Assembly (NCBI RefSeq): GCF_019263585.2
Contig: NZ_JADQDF010000001.1
Coordinates: 2,480,001 to 2,544,000, forward strand
Reading direction: 5' to 3'
Length of the DNA stretch: 64,000 nucleotides
Origin: Pseudonocardia oceani
GTDB lineage: Bacteria; Actinomycetota; Actinomycetes; Mycobacteriales; Pseudonocardiaceae
This document shows positions 7,503-16,105 of this stretch, one piece after another. Below the pieces are notes generated by a model. The model saw only the letters and a list, made by a program, of their open reading frames with translations. It did no database searches and was not told the DNA's origin. The position numbers and the translations under genes are program-made. How positions within the stretch are numbered: position 1 is the stretch's first letter; each line of letters begins with the position of its first letter.

Positions 7503-8957
7503 TCAGGCCGAGACGGCCATCTCCGAGGAGACGGTGCGCATCTGGCCGACGTGGTCGATGTAGTAGGACTCGGGGACGTCCTTCTCCGCGTTGGCGATCA
7601 GCTCGGTGAAGTCCCACTTCTTGAGCAGCTTGCCGTTGCGGAACACCGGCTGGAGCACGTTCTCGGACTCGGGGATCGAGCCCTTCGGCACGGTCGTGTA
7701 GACGCCGTTCTCGTGCTTGAGCGCGAGCCGGCCCTTCTTCGACGCCTTCATCGAGGAACCGGTGGGCTGCTTGGAGATGTCGCGCCACTCGCCGTTCACG
7801 CAGACCGCGGAGGCCTTCTGGCCGAAGTTCATCGTGTCGCGGTTCCAGTGCTGCAGCAGGCCGCCACCCATGCCGAACACCGCGTTGTCCGCGGCCAGGC
7901 CACGACGCTCGAGCTCCATGTAGACCTGCGGCAGGCTGTGGTAGTTCACGCCGTCGCCCTGGACCACCCGGATGAACGGCGGCAGGATCTTGAAGCCCTT
8001 GGAGTTGACCTCGTAGCCGAAGGCGTCCATCAGCCACTCGGTGGTGTCCGCGGTGACCTCGACGATGTCGCCCGAGTCCGGACGGATGCCGACGAGGCCC
8101 GGGAAGCTCTGGATCTGGTCCTTGAGCTCCTTGCCGATGATGTTCTTGACCGCGTTCTCGTGGTCGTAGGTGTCCGTCAGCAGCAGGGCACAGCCGTTCG
8201 GGCCCATCGTCTCGAGCATGTTGCGCATGGCGTCGGCCTCGCCCGCCCGGCCCCAGGCGCAGAAGCCGGCGTGCTCGGAGTTCGGGCCCGAGTTCGACAC
8301 CTTGCCGGCGTTGTAGAAGCGCTTCGCCGCGAGGATGCCGGGCACGGTGTCGGACTGGTCGAAGTTGACCAGGTGCGCCAGGCCGCCGAGGGCGGCCGAC
8401 TGCTGCGAGCTGACGCCACGGGCGCCGTAGTCGTGCAGCATGTTGCGCAGCCCGGCCGTGCTGTCGGCCGTGCGCGACAGCGCCTCGCGGATGACCATCT
8501 TCGACAGCCAGCTGACGGTGCCGATCGTGGTCGGGTACCAGACGGCGCGCAGCAGCGCGGTCTCGAAGAAGCTGGTGGCCCAGAAGTACTTCGGGTCGGT
8601 GTTGATGACCTGGACGAGCACGTTGCGGGCCGGGAGGACCGTGCCCTCGGGCACCGCCTCGATCTCGACGGGCAGGAAGCCGCCGTGGTCGTTGAGGATG
8701 CCCATCCAGTTCTCGCGGTTGAAGTGCATCCCCTGCTCGCGGACGACGAACTCTGCCTCGTCGATGTCCTCGAGCGAGATCGGCTTCATCAGCTTCTCCC
8801 GCAGGAACGCCTGCAGGCCGACGAACTGCGTCACCGCGAAGTCGCCGCCGCGGGACTCGATGTAGCTCGAGACGTACTCGGTGCCCTTCGGGTACAGCGG
8901 GTAGTGGCAGTGCTTGTAGTTGTCCGTGTCGATGATCAGGTTGTCGAGATAGCCCAT
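7503..8957 (-). CDS. Nicotinamide phosphoribosyltransferase homologue
   Basis: A 484-residue NAMPT/NadV-family protein. NAMPT joins nicotinamide and PRPP to give NMN. Compared with human NAMPT residues I remember: the Tyr18 region is kept (DNYKHCHY), Arg196 is kept in HDYGARGVSS but Phe193 is Tyr and Tyr195 is Ala, Asp219 (amide recognition) is kept in FDQSDTV, the phosphorylated His247 is kept in SEHAG, and Arg311/Asp313 (IRPDSGD), Gly353-Asp354 (QGDG), Gly383-Gly384 (GMGGGLLQ), Arg392 and the KKGRL segment are present. PRPP chemistry looks intact while the base-stacking residue differs. First gene of copy A, with operators at 8973 and 9129. No NMN adenylyltransferase is nearby, arguing against simple NAD salvage. 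Confidence 0.92.
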   Translation of the reverse strand: MGYLDNLIIDTDNYKHCHYPLYPKGTEYVSSYIESRGGDFAVTQFVGLQAFLREKLMKPISLEDIDEAEFVVREQGMHFNRENWMGILNDHGGFLPVEIEAVPEGTVLPARNVLVQVINTDPKYFWATSFFETALLRAVWYPTTIGTVSWLSKMVIREALSRTADSTAGLRNMLHDYGARGVSSQQSAALGGLAHLVNFDQSDTVPGILAAKRFYNAGKVSNSGPNSEHAGFCAWGRAGEADAMRNMLETMGPNGCALLLTDTYDHENAVKNIIGKELKDQIQSFPGLVGIRPDSGDIVEVTADTTEWLMDAFGYEVNSKGFKILPPFIRVVQGDGVNYHSLPQVYMELERRGLAADNAVFGMGGGLLQHWNRDTMNFGQKASAVCVNGEWRDISKQPTGSSMKASKKGRLALKHENGVYTTVPKGSIPESENVLQPVFRNGKLLKKWDFTELIANAEKDVPESYYIDHVGQMRTVSSEMAVSA

Positions 8958-8972
8958 CGATCCGCCTTCGTC

Positions 8973-8986
8973 GAGAGTCGTTTCTA
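8973..8986 (-). promoter_or_regulatory. LacI-type operator upstream of NAMPT-like gene (copy A)
   Basis: Minus-strand TAGAAACGACTCTC, 15 bp before the NAMPT-like start, close enough to overlap the leader. Confidence 0.7.
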
Positions 8987-9128
8987 CTGGTGGACTTCGT
9001 GCGCGTTTCGGGCCGGTTCCGCACCGGCCGGCCGTGAGCGTCGCTCAGATCGGACGCCCCGTTCACACCCCGGAGAGCCTGGCTCACCGAGCCCGTCGAA
9101 GCTAGAGGTCGCAACCGGAATTACACGA

Positions 9129-9142
9129 TCGTAACGTTTCTA
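9129..9142 (-). promoter_or_regulatory. Second LacI-type operator upstream of NAMPT-like gene
   Basis: Minus-strand TAGAAACGTTACGA. Its TAGAAACG half matches the other sites; the second half is degraded. It lies 156 bp beyond the site at 8973, a spacing compatible with looping. Confidence 0.55.
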
Positions 9143-9364
9143 CCCTGGCCGAACCTGGCTAATATGGGGCGATTCCGGCACGCCGCAACACCGGACGGCC
9201 TTTCGGGTGCCCCGGCGACCGCCCGTCGTGCGGTGCTGTCGGACCTGCCCGCGACCGGCACGGGGCTGGCGATCCGGGCCGCCGAGCCACCCACCAGCCA
9301 CGCGACGACCGAGAGGGTTGGATGGACTCGATTCTTCAGTGGGCACAGCTCGCCCCGTCCAGGA

Positions 9365-9547
9365 CGCGCAGGCTCGTTGGGCGAGTACTCCAGCACCGGA
9401 ACGGCGTCCAGCACCCGGCCGCGCCGTTCCGGCGTGACCGGCCCCGGGGTCGTCGAGCACATGGGACACCGTGCTCGCCGACACCCGGGCATGCTGGGCC
9501 ACGTGCTTCATGGTCGGCCGCTTGCGCCTGCGGTCGGACTGCGTCAC
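9365..9547 (-). pseudogene. LacI-family regulator N-terminal remnant (fragment A')
   Basis: From GTG at 9547, VTQSDRRRKRPTMKHVAQHA followed by RVSASTVSHVL matches the helix-turn-helix of the LacI protein at 17181-18215. After the second helix the frame shifts: the continuation PGPVTPERRGRVLDAVPVLE and YSPNEPARP appears in another frame. No sensor domain follows. The N-terminal leader RRRKRPT is closest to the copy A remnant. Confidence 0.8.
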
Positions 9548-9594
9548 GTCGCGCTGCCTCCTACCCGTTTCACCGAGGCCTGCACGCGTGCCGC

Positions 9595-9840
9595 TCAGGA
9601 CGGTATCGAGGTCCACAGGACCGCGTAGTGCGACCACCCGACGAACTCCGGCAGCGCCCGGTACGGAGCGAGGTCGGAGGGCGAAGGAGACCGCGCGATC
9701 GACGTCCGCGGTTGTCGGCGAGTGCAACCGTCCCGATCGGCTTCGCGGTCGACGGGTCGAGCACGTCCAGGGGGCCGAGCTCAACGGCGCGATCCACTCG
9801 CCAGCGCGACGAAGAAACGATCCGACCTCACCTTTAACTC
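9595..9840 (-). pseudogene. Aldehyde dehydrogenase N-terminus fused to ThuA C-terminus
   Basis: Reading the minus strand, RAGEWIAPLSS, DVLDPSTAKPIGTVALAD and ADVDRAVSFA (in shifting frames) form an aldehyde dehydrogenase N-terminus. They run straight into SDLAPYRALPEFVGW ending at a TGA at 9595, the ThuA C-terminus. The two genes meet at the shared AVxFA segment (aldehyde dehydrogenase DRAVSFA; ThuA AVAFASDLAP), consistent with deletion at microhomology. Followed by the LacI remnant in the original order. Confidence 0.7.
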
Positions 9841-9912
9841 CCTTCCACCGCCGAAACCTGCACTCAGTCGACCATGAAGCGGGTGTACGGCCTCCGTTGG
9901 CCAGGCATGGAT

Positions 9913-9926
9913 TAGAAACGATTCTG
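9913..9926 (+). promoter_or_regulatory. LacI-type operator of fragment A'
   Basis: TAGAAACGATTCTG, one of the closest matches to the consensus, upstream of the fused remnant. It shows that fragment A' kept its control site although its genes are dead. Confidence 0.7.
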
Positions 9927-9959
9927 GGATCGTAGGATACTTCACCCTGGCAGGTCAAG

Positions 9960-10279
9960 CAACGGGCACGGGTAAAACCCTTTGTCCGGGAGTTGCGCCC
10001 GCGCGGGAGAGAGGAACCTCGATGACAGCGACCCGGACGAGGCGGTCGCCCCGATCAAGCCGTGCCTCGACGCGGCCTCAACCACCTTGGTGTGCCACAG
10101 CCCGGCCACCATTGCCGACGCGCACAACCGCCGAGCGCGATGTCGGACCCAGCGCGCTGGAGCGGGAGGCGGTGCTGTCGTTCCGCGCACGCCGAGCTGC
10201 GGACCGTGGGCTGTGTCTTTGGGTTCGCGCTCGGGGAGGTTGAGCCGCTCGACCAGCACCTAGAGACCCAGACTTCGGC
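9960..10279. other. Gene-free stretch
   Basis: No coding or RNA signal that I can support. It separates fragment A' from the next degraded element. Confidence 0.5.
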
Positions 10280-10935
10280 ACGTTCTTTGCCAAGTTCTGC
10301 TCCTACCTCCCCCTACAACGCCAAGCTGTGTCTCAACGGGCACGAGTGGGCTAACGCCAGGCGACGAAGGCGGGCCTGGGGTTCGCCGCCCTGACCAACG
10401 GCTTCGCCACCTGCGCCGACGCGGAGGCGGTGCAAGCGATCTGCGATCGGCTCGGGGCCGAGCAGATCGACGCGCTGCTGCGCAAGTGGCTGGCGCGCCT
10501 GCCGCACCCGTTCACCGGCGGACCGGGCCGCTGGCTACCGCTATGAGGACTCAGCCATAACCCGATCCGCGCCGCCGAGGCCTTCACCACCGTCCACCTG
10601 CCGATCCTCACCCGCGACGGGCACCGCATCGCCGGACTACGCCTGGGTGATCACCGCGCGCAGGCGCTGCTGCGAGTGCTGCTGGTGTTCCGACTGCTCC
10701 CACGCGGATTCCGCAACCCCGACCTGCGCGGGCTGCTCGCCGAGCAGCTCGGCCTCGCCCCCACCGGGCCATCGGCCGGGCAGGTCAGCTACGACCTGCG
10801 CCGACTTCGCGCCCACGGCCGCATCGCGCGGGCCCGACACCGACCCACCCGTACCCAGCGCCCTGCGCGCCGCCGCCCGCAACTACCAGCACGCCCTCGA
10901 CCACCTCACCCAGCAGGCCCGCTTCGCCGCATGAC
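10280..10935 (+). pseudogene. Degraded actinobacterial IS-like protein of unknown family
   Basis: Segments in different frames recall a protein common as multi-copy remnants in actinomycetes: TFFAKFCSYLP, NAKLCLNGHEWAN, then KAGLGFAALTNGFATCAD with AICDRLGAEQIDALLRKWL and LPHPFTGG, then after a large gap AGLRLGDHRAQALLRVLLVF, GFRNPDLRGLLAEQLGL and SYDLRRLRAHGRI. The middle of the protein is missing and several frame changes occur. I know the family only as recurrent hypothetical or transposase-like proteins, so no function is assigned. It lies at the border between copies A and B, as expected for a rearrangement point. Confidence 0.6.
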
Positions 10936-11067
10936 ACCCAGACCTTGACTCGATCACACCGACTTGGTCGGTCCTAGCCGAGCTGGGCGCCACACTCGGT
11001 TGGCGCGAGTCCGCACGTATGGATCGATGACCAGTCCTCCGCCTGCGCATGGCGAAATAATTAGGGC

Positions 11068-12024
11068 CTACCGTTTCAGGCAGTCGTCGAGAATCCGGTG
11101 AAATCGCTCGCTGTCGGCATGAACAGCGAAACGTGCGTTACCCACCGTCCCGCTGTGCCCGTGCAGGTGATCAATGGTTGTCCGACCGTAATTCTGGGGG
11201 CTCACCGTTTCGACGTCGACGGCGACCTCCGTCAGCTCGAGAACGGCTGGGTCGATAGCGTACGCAACGCAGAGCGCGTCGTGCATAGGGGCAGAAAGAA
11301 GGCTCCCGATACCGTGAGGATCTGTTTCGTAGTAACTGTCGATGTAGTACTCCGTGACAGCCGCGACGACTTGACCGGCGCTGGTCTCAAGCTCTCGGTA
11401 GCGCCGCAGGTCGTCACGACTCACGAGCACCTCGTGCGTAGCGTCGAGAGGCGCGACGGTGAGGCGCTCGATGCCGGCGCTAAAGACGACATCGGCCGCC
11501 ACGGGGTCGGTGTAGATGTTGAACTCCGCTGCTGGTGTCCGGTTCCCGGACGTCTTCCATGCGCCGCCCATGACGATGACCTCTTCGACCGTGTCGAGCA
11601 CGTCGGGTGCCACCGTCAACGCGGCTGCGAGGTTGGTCAGAGGGGCGACCTGGATCAGGGTGATCGGATGGGTCGCGCGGCGCAACGTTTCGACCAGCCA
11701 TTCCACGCCACGCCAGCTATGTGGCGTGAGCCCCGCCACCCCGACTGGCAGCATGTCCTGGTGGAACATTCCTTCCGCCGGGTTGGCTGCGGACGGGTAA
11801 GGACTCGGTGCGAAGCGGCGGGCCAGGCCGGCGTGGACCTCGACCTCGCTCTTGCCGATCGCGTGTAGGACACGCAGCGTGTTGTCGGTGGCTTGATCCA
11901 GCGTGAGGTTCCCGACCACCGTCGTGCACCCGACCAGTTCGATATCCGGGTGCAGGGCGGCCATCGTGAGCGCGACTGCGTCGTCGTTGCCGGTATCGAC
12001 GTCCAGGATCACTCGCCGGGGCAT
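11068..12024 (-). CDS. Inosine-uridine preferring nucleoside hydrolase family
   Basis: Cleaves the N-glycosidic bond of a ribonucleoside to give ribose and base. The 318 residues contain the calcium-binding signature DVDTGNDDAVAL at the N-terminus, VIVMGGAW in the middle, AEFNIYTDPVAADVVF and a final APMHDALCVAYAI with the conserved Asp ligand. ATG at 12024 follows a GAGAGGTGG ribosome site; a longer frame to 12243 overlaps the cupin gene. Last gene of the copy B minus-strand unit headed by the EutQ-like cupin. With ribokinase and prs in the same loci, freed ribose could be turned back into PRPP (inference). Base specificity cannot be read from sequence. Confidence 0.9.
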   Translation of the reverse strand: MPRRVILDVDTGNDDAVALTMAALHPDIELVGCTTVVGNLTLDQATDNTLRVLHAIGKSEVEVHAGLARRFAPSPYPSAANPAEGMFHQDMLPVGVAGLTPHSWRGVEWLVETLRRATHPITLIQVAPLTNLAAALTVAPDVLDTVEEVIVMGGAWKTSGNRTPAAEFNIYTDPVAADVVFSAGIERLTVAPLDATHEVLVSRDDLRRYRELETSAGQVVAAVTEYYIDSYYETDPHGIGSLLSAPMHDALCVAYAIDPAVLELTEVAVDVETVSPQNYGRTTIDHLHGHSGTVGNARFAVHADSERFHRILDDCLKR

Positions 12025-12097
12025 CTGCTGTCCACCTCTCGCATCGGGGCCGACCAGGCCGGGGGCGCCGGCTGGCGCTCGCAGCGGGATAACCACG

Positions 12098-12445
12098 TCA
12101 TGAGCCCGACTCCGACCAGATGGACACCTTCCGAAGCCGCTCGATGGTCCGCCAAGTATTACGCTGGCCTTTATTGAGGCGGACGACGTCGCCGGGTCCG
12201 ATCTGGATCGTTTCCTTTGTGTCGTCGAACGTGACCTCGGCACGTCCTTCCAGGACCACGAAGACCTCGTCGTCGGTCAGGCCCCCAATGAGTCCTGGCT
12301 CCGCCTCCCACACTCCGATCTCCGCCCCATCGACAGTGCCGATATGGTAAGTACCGGTCGGTACCGTGGTGCTGGCATCCTCTAGTGATTCGTAGCCTTC
12401 AGGCTGGAGCTGGTAGCGGAACACGTTTCCGAGATGTTGCGTCAT
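12098..12445 (-). CDS. Cupin-domain protein, homologue of copy A cupin
   Basis: A 115-residue cupin closely related to 5974-6315: GVWEAEPGLIGGLTDDEVF, VLEGRAEVTF, IGPGDVVRLNKGQRNTW and RTIERLRKVSIW. As in the paralogue the metal His pair is absent. ATG at 12445 has AAAGGAAG upstream. It precedes the nucleoside hydrolase by 73 bp, whereas the copy A paralogue sits between phosphotriesterase and aldehyde dehydrogenase, so gene order has been shuffled while the gene is kept. Confidence 0.85.
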   Translation of the reverse strand: MTQHLGNVFRYQLQPEGYESLEDASTTVPTGTYHIGTVDGAEIGVWEAEPGLIGGLTDDEVFVVLEGRAEVTFDDTKETIQIGPGDVVRLNKGQRNTWRTIERLRKVSIWSESGS

Positions 12446-12570
12446 TCTATGTACTTCCTTTCGCGGCATTCTCACTTCTTTGGTGCAGTTCCGGACGCCC
12501 ATCCGGGGCCGAGATCACCCGACCGAGGCTCATGACTCATCGCAGGTGACTTCGCCCAGTTCTGCTAAGG

Positions 12571-12925
12571 GCTGACCGATGCATCGGTCGAGGCTTGAAC
12601 GGAGCGCAGGGCGCCGCGCTTGATCTTGCCGGTCGCGGCCTTTGCGATGTAGATCCGCCGATGGTACTTGTACGCCGCGAGTAGCCCTCGTGCGAACGGC
12701 GGTCCTGAACGCGCCGGCCAAGGCGTCGGTCGCGACGTCGACCTGGGACGCGGAAAGCTCTCCGTCGAAGTACCGAAGCGCGCAGCGGTCCGGAGCCGTT
12801 GCGACGCGGTAGCGCCAAGCTTCGGGAATGGAATGGAACGGAAGCGACGGTGTTTCATCGATATGCCCAGAGTTGAGCCGCCGCCACGGCGTTCCCTGAC
12901 CACTGGGTTGTCGTCGGGCATATGA
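12571..12925 (-). pseudogene. Acyl-CoA synthetase (AMP-ligase) internal-deletion remnant
   Basis: N-terminal features EAWRYRVATAPDRCALRYFD, GELSASQVDVATDALAGAF look like the start of an AMP-forming ligase. They pass directly, with a frame change, into LAAYKYHRRIYI and AATGKIKRGALRS, the C-terminal lysine (A10-type) motif. About 400 residues between are gone, including the adenylate-binding core. Same style of decay as the LacI remnant in copy A. The intact ancestor would have activated a carboxylic acid to its CoA ester, which fits the AcuI-type reductase next to it. Confidence 0.6.
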
Positions 12926-13064
12926 TCTCTCTGCTCAGTCACCGTCGGCATCTCGCGGTGGTGCCACCTGGAGGGGCCCGACCGCCCGAGCACACCGGCC
13001 ACCGCGCCGCCCGGCACCTCACCATCGGTGAGCACGACCGGATGGTCCGACAACGCCATGTTGC

Positions 13065-14066
13065 TCACTTGTGGACATCGACGACGACGCGCCCGTGTAC
13101 CCGGCCTGCCACGACATCCTGCGACACGCTCGCCGCGTCCTCGAGCCCCACGATCGAAGTGATCGAGTCGAGCAGCTCGTGGTCCACGTTCGCCAGCCGG
13201 TCCCATGCTCGCCGCCGTCGGTACTCGGAGGCGTAGACGGAGTCGATACCGACCAACGAGACCCCTCGCAGGATGAAGGGCAGCACCGTCGAAGGAAGAT
13301 CGATCCCTTGTGCGAGACCGACCGCGGCGACCACGCCTCCGTAGCGGGTGGCGGCCAAAGCCGAGGCGAGGGTCGTACTGCCGACGGAGTCGATCACCGC
13401 GCTCCACGCTGGAGTCGCCAACCCGTCGCCGGCCTCGGCCGGCAGCCGGTCGATGATCTCGCGCGCCCCCAGCCGCAGCAGCGAATCCCGCAGCTGGTCT
13501 GCCCGTCCGGTTGACGCCACGACATCGAAGCCGGCCTGGGCCAGAACGGCGATGGCGATCGTTCCGACGCCGCCACCCGCGCCGGTGACCAGAACCGGTC
13601 CGTTCGAGGGCCTCACACCAGCCTCGAGGATCGCCTCAACAGCCAGCCCGGCGGTGTACCCCGCAGTCCCGATCGCAGCGGCGCGCCGCTGATCGAGCCG
13701 CGAAGGTAGTGCCAGCAAGAAGGCCCCCGGAACGCGTGTCCGCTGCGTCAGCCCCCCGTCACGATCGGTCCCAAGACCGAAGCCATTCGCCACCACCTCA
13801 TCGCCGACCGCGAACAGTGGGTTCGAAGAATGGGTCACCGTTCCCACCAAGTCGATACCGGGAACGATGGGAAGGTGCTGCGGGATAGGCGAGCCCGCCT
13901 CCATCACTTTTCCATCCTTGAAGTTGAGATCTGAGTAGGAGACGTCGACCTCGACATCACCCCAGGGCAGGTCGTCGTCGGTCAGCTTGTCAACCGAAAC
14001 CCGGGTCGAGTCGCCAACTCGATGAATCCGTACCGCATGGAACTCGCGCCGATCGCTGCTGCTCAC
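13065..14066 (-). CDS. Zinc-free medium-chain reductase, YhdH/AcuI family
   Basis: A 333-residue NADPH-dependent enoyl reductase. AcuI-type members reduce acryloyl-CoA to propionyl-CoA. Visible: SDLNFKDGKVMEAG with PIVPGIDLVGTV (substrate domain), then the nucleotide fold VLVTGAGGGVGTIAIAVLAQ, DVVASTGRADQL, VIDSVGS and SLVGIDSVYASEYRRRRAW near the C-terminus. No structural zinc cysteines are present, as expected for this group. The family placement is firm; the actual substrate (acryloyl-CoA or another activated alkene) is not. It lies between the EutQ-like cupin and the ligase remnant. Confidence 0.85.
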   Translation of the reverse strand: MSSSDRREFHAVRIHRVGDSTRVSVDKLTDDDLPWGDVEVDVSYSDLNFKDGKVMEAGSPIPQHLPIVPGIDLVGTVTHSSNPLFAVGDEVVANGFGLGTDRDGGLTQRTRVPGAFLLALPSRLDQRRAAAIGTAGYTAGLAVEAILEAGVRPSNGPVLVTGAGGGVGTIAIAVLAQAGFDVVASTGRADQLRDSLLRLGAREIIDRLPAEAGDGLATPAWSAVIDSVGSTTLASALAATRYGGVVAAVGLAQGIDLPSTVLPFILRGVSLVGIDSVYASEYRRRRAWDRLANVDHELLDSITSIVGLEDAASVSQDVVAGRVHGRVVVDVHK

Positions 14067-14173
14067 TTCTTACCCCACTCACTGAACGAACTCGCGTCGG
14101 CCAATTGCCGCCTCATCGACTGCCCCAATGGACCCGCACCGGCGCAGGTTTCCGGGGCCGATCGCGGGATCGC

Positions 14174-14683
14174 TCAACGGTCCGAGCGGAGACGACGCAT
14201 CCCAATGAGGACGTCGCTGTACGATTCGTCATCACCGGTATAGCGCCACCCGGACAGCATCTGCGGCGATGTCGTCAGAAGCACTTTCGCCTCGACGCCG
14301 GTCGATTTCACCGTATATCTGTATCCGGCTGGCGCCCAGAAATACTCCCCGGCCTCGAGGGAGAACTCGACGTTGACGTCATCGGCGTCGGTCGCCACGA
14401 TGTGTATAGTGCCGTCGATGCAATAGAACGCCTCGTCCCAGCTCGTCGCCTGCCAGACCACGTCTTTCGCGGCGGGGGCGTGAAAACTGATTCCCTGGCT
14501 GTAGTACCGGGCACCGTCACGCTCGCGCGAGATGAAGGTGCCGGCTGCGACACCTTCGCTGAAGGCGATCCGCGGCATCGCCTCGATCTCGTCGAACCGA
14601 AACAGCCGAGGAAACCGGATCTCCTGTGCGGCTACCGATTTTCTGATCGCTGCGCCGGCAGCACGTTTGGCCTCGCTGGACAT
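14174..14683 (-). CDS. Cupin protein, EutQ-like
   Basis: A 169-residue protein whose C-terminal two thirds form a cupin: DVVWQATSWDEAFYCIDGTI, FSLEAGEYFWAPAGYRYTV. The layout recalls EutQ-type cupins of ethanolamine utilisation, but no other eut gene is present, so that role is not supported. The metal-binding His pair is replaced by DEAFYCID. ATG at 14683 has AAGGGGATGG upstream; an in-frame start at 14734 is possible. First gene of its unit, preceded by two operator-like sites. Confidence 0.75.
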   Translation of the reverse strand: MSSEAKRAAGAAIRKSVAAQEIRFPRLFRFDEIEAMPRIAFSEGVAAGTFISRERDGARYYSQGISFHAPAAKDVVWQATSWDEAFYCIDGTIHIVATDADDVNVEFSLEAGEYFWAPAGYRYTVKSTGVEAKVLLTTSPQMLSGWRYTGDDESYSDVLIGMRRLRSDR

Positions 14684-14757
14684 CAGGCGACCACCATCCC
14701 CTTCCCTTCGCCCGTGTGGGCGTTCGACGAACACGTCCTCACCCCAGACACCAGGAG

Positions 14758-14771
14758 TTTAATCGTTTCTA
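14758..14771 (-). promoter_or_regulatory. LacI-type operator upstream of EutQ-like cupin
   Basis: Minus-strand TAGAAACGATTAAA, 75 bp before the cupin start. Confidence 0.65.
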
Positions 14772-14845
14772 CTAGACATGCCCGACCAGTGCTCCCCCAT
14801 GGCTGACCGGCACAGCGTAGCGTCGCCGCCTGCTGGCGGCAATAC

Positions 14846-14859
14846 ATAGAACGTTTATA
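14846..14859 (-). promoter_or_regulatory. Second LacI-type operator upstream of EutQ-like cupin
   Basis: Minus-strand TATAAACGTTCTAT, near-palindromic with central CG, 88 bp upstream of the first. The rest of 14684-15083 holds no gene. Confidence 0.6.
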
Positions 14860-15083
14860 TCCTGGCTGCTCTACCGGGCCGGTGCGCCTCCACCCGCGCT
14901 GGGGCACGCCACGGCTGCGGGTGTCACGACCGCGGTCAGGAAGCCGACGAGCCGCCTGAAAGGACGACGTGACCAGCATCGCGATGAAGTCAACGGCCCG
15001 ATCTGGTGTTCGGAACACTTGGGGTGGCCGCCGGCCGAACAGGACGGTGCCCCTGCTCGGGCCGGGCCCCACCGTACGACAAG

Positions 15084-16099
15084 TCAGACGGAATGGTTCT
15101 TGCCGCGGAAAACTGTGCTGAACGAGTCGTCGGTAAAGATTCGGCCGATTGAGTCGGCAAGTAACGAAGCGCATGACACGACGTCGATTAATGCGGGTAC
15201 GTCTGGCCTCAACGAAATGGCGTCAGTGACGACGATTCTCTCGAGAGGTGACGATCGTAGGTTCTCGTAGATTTGGCCCGCGAACACTGCGTGGGTGGCC
15301 ACGGCGAATATTCGACGAGCGCCGCTGCCCACCACGGCCTCCGCGGCCGCACCCAATGTGCCGGTTGTGCTGATGATGTCGTCGACGACGATTGCGGTTT
15401 TGTCGTGGACATCGCCGACGCCGTGTCCGTTTTCGGCGGCGCGGTGCCGAAGGCGGTCCTTGTCGAGATCGCCAGCCCAGCGCCCAGCCGGGTGGCGAAC
15501 TGCTTGTTCAGTTTCACCCGGCCAGCGTCGGGAGCCACGACCCCAAGGTCGTCGTCCAGGCCGGCAAAGTAATTCGCCAACATCATCAAGGCCGTCATTT
15601 GGTCGACCGGGACGCCGGAAAGCCCTGCACTTGCCCTGGGTGCAGGTCCATCGTGGGAACCTGCTCAAACTCCCGCGGCCTCGAGCGTGCGAGCGACCGC
15701 CCCGGACGTGTTCGCCGCGCCGGAGGTGCCGCCGTCGGAGGTGCCGGCCCGGCGGGGCGTCCCGGTGGTACGCCGACAGATGCGTGCCGAGATCGATTTA
15801 CGGGACAGCCGACTTCTTACCTTGCCGCATGTACCCGCATACCAGGGCGTCACGGCGATCTCGCGATGCGCGCTGGCCCCCACAGCGGCATCGGTCATGA
15901 CCAGCAGCTCGAGCAGGCCATCATTTGCGTGATGCCCGTCCCGGCATTGCCGCACATCGGCTGGATAAGGAAGACATCCGCGCCGCGTATGGACTCGTCG
16001 AAGCGACAGTAGACCTCGTCGTTCGGGAAAGTCTTGAGTGTGATCGGTCCGAGCTCGATGCCGAGCTGACAACGATGCGCCCGCCAGAGCGGGATTCAC
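15084..16099 (-). pseudogene. prs: Ribose-phosphate pyrophosphokinase, frameshifted (copy B)
   Basis: Homology to the prs at 1-835 runs the whole length but changes frame repeatedly. The N-terminal third starts at ALAGASLSA, SAHREIAVTPWY is followed by an insertion of roughly 25-30 codons before VARTLEAAGV, TMDLHPGQVQGFPA is present, and the C-terminal third is intact: IVVDDIISTTGTLGAAAEAV through SLRPDVPALIDVVS to the stop at 15084. At least three frame changes rule out a working enzyme unless assembled incorrectly. Copy B therefore depends on another PRPP synthase. Confidence 0.88.
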
Positions 16100-16105
16100 C
16101 CGGCG

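Noticed and set aside
1..8957. Prs plus NAMPT as a phage-type NAD reconstitution (anti-defence) module
   Set aside because: The pair resembles NARP1 in outline, but the genes sit in metabolic operons with ribokinase, aldehyde dehydrogenases and LacI, and the Prs sequence looks like an ordinary ribose-5-phosphate enzyme. No phage genes surround it.
6355..9114. A 919-residue minus-strand frame covering two genes
   Set aside because: Its last third is the phosphotriesterase gene; the first part is an out-of-frame shadow of the NAMPT-like gene.
7551..9134. A 527-residue plus-strand open frame opposite the NAMPT-like gene
   Set aside because: It is an antisense artefact of high GC codon use: no family motif, and the minus strand encodes a clear NAMPT homologue.
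14174..14683. Ethanolamine utilisation function for the EutQ-like cupin
   Set aside because: No other eut gene in the window; only the fold is supported.
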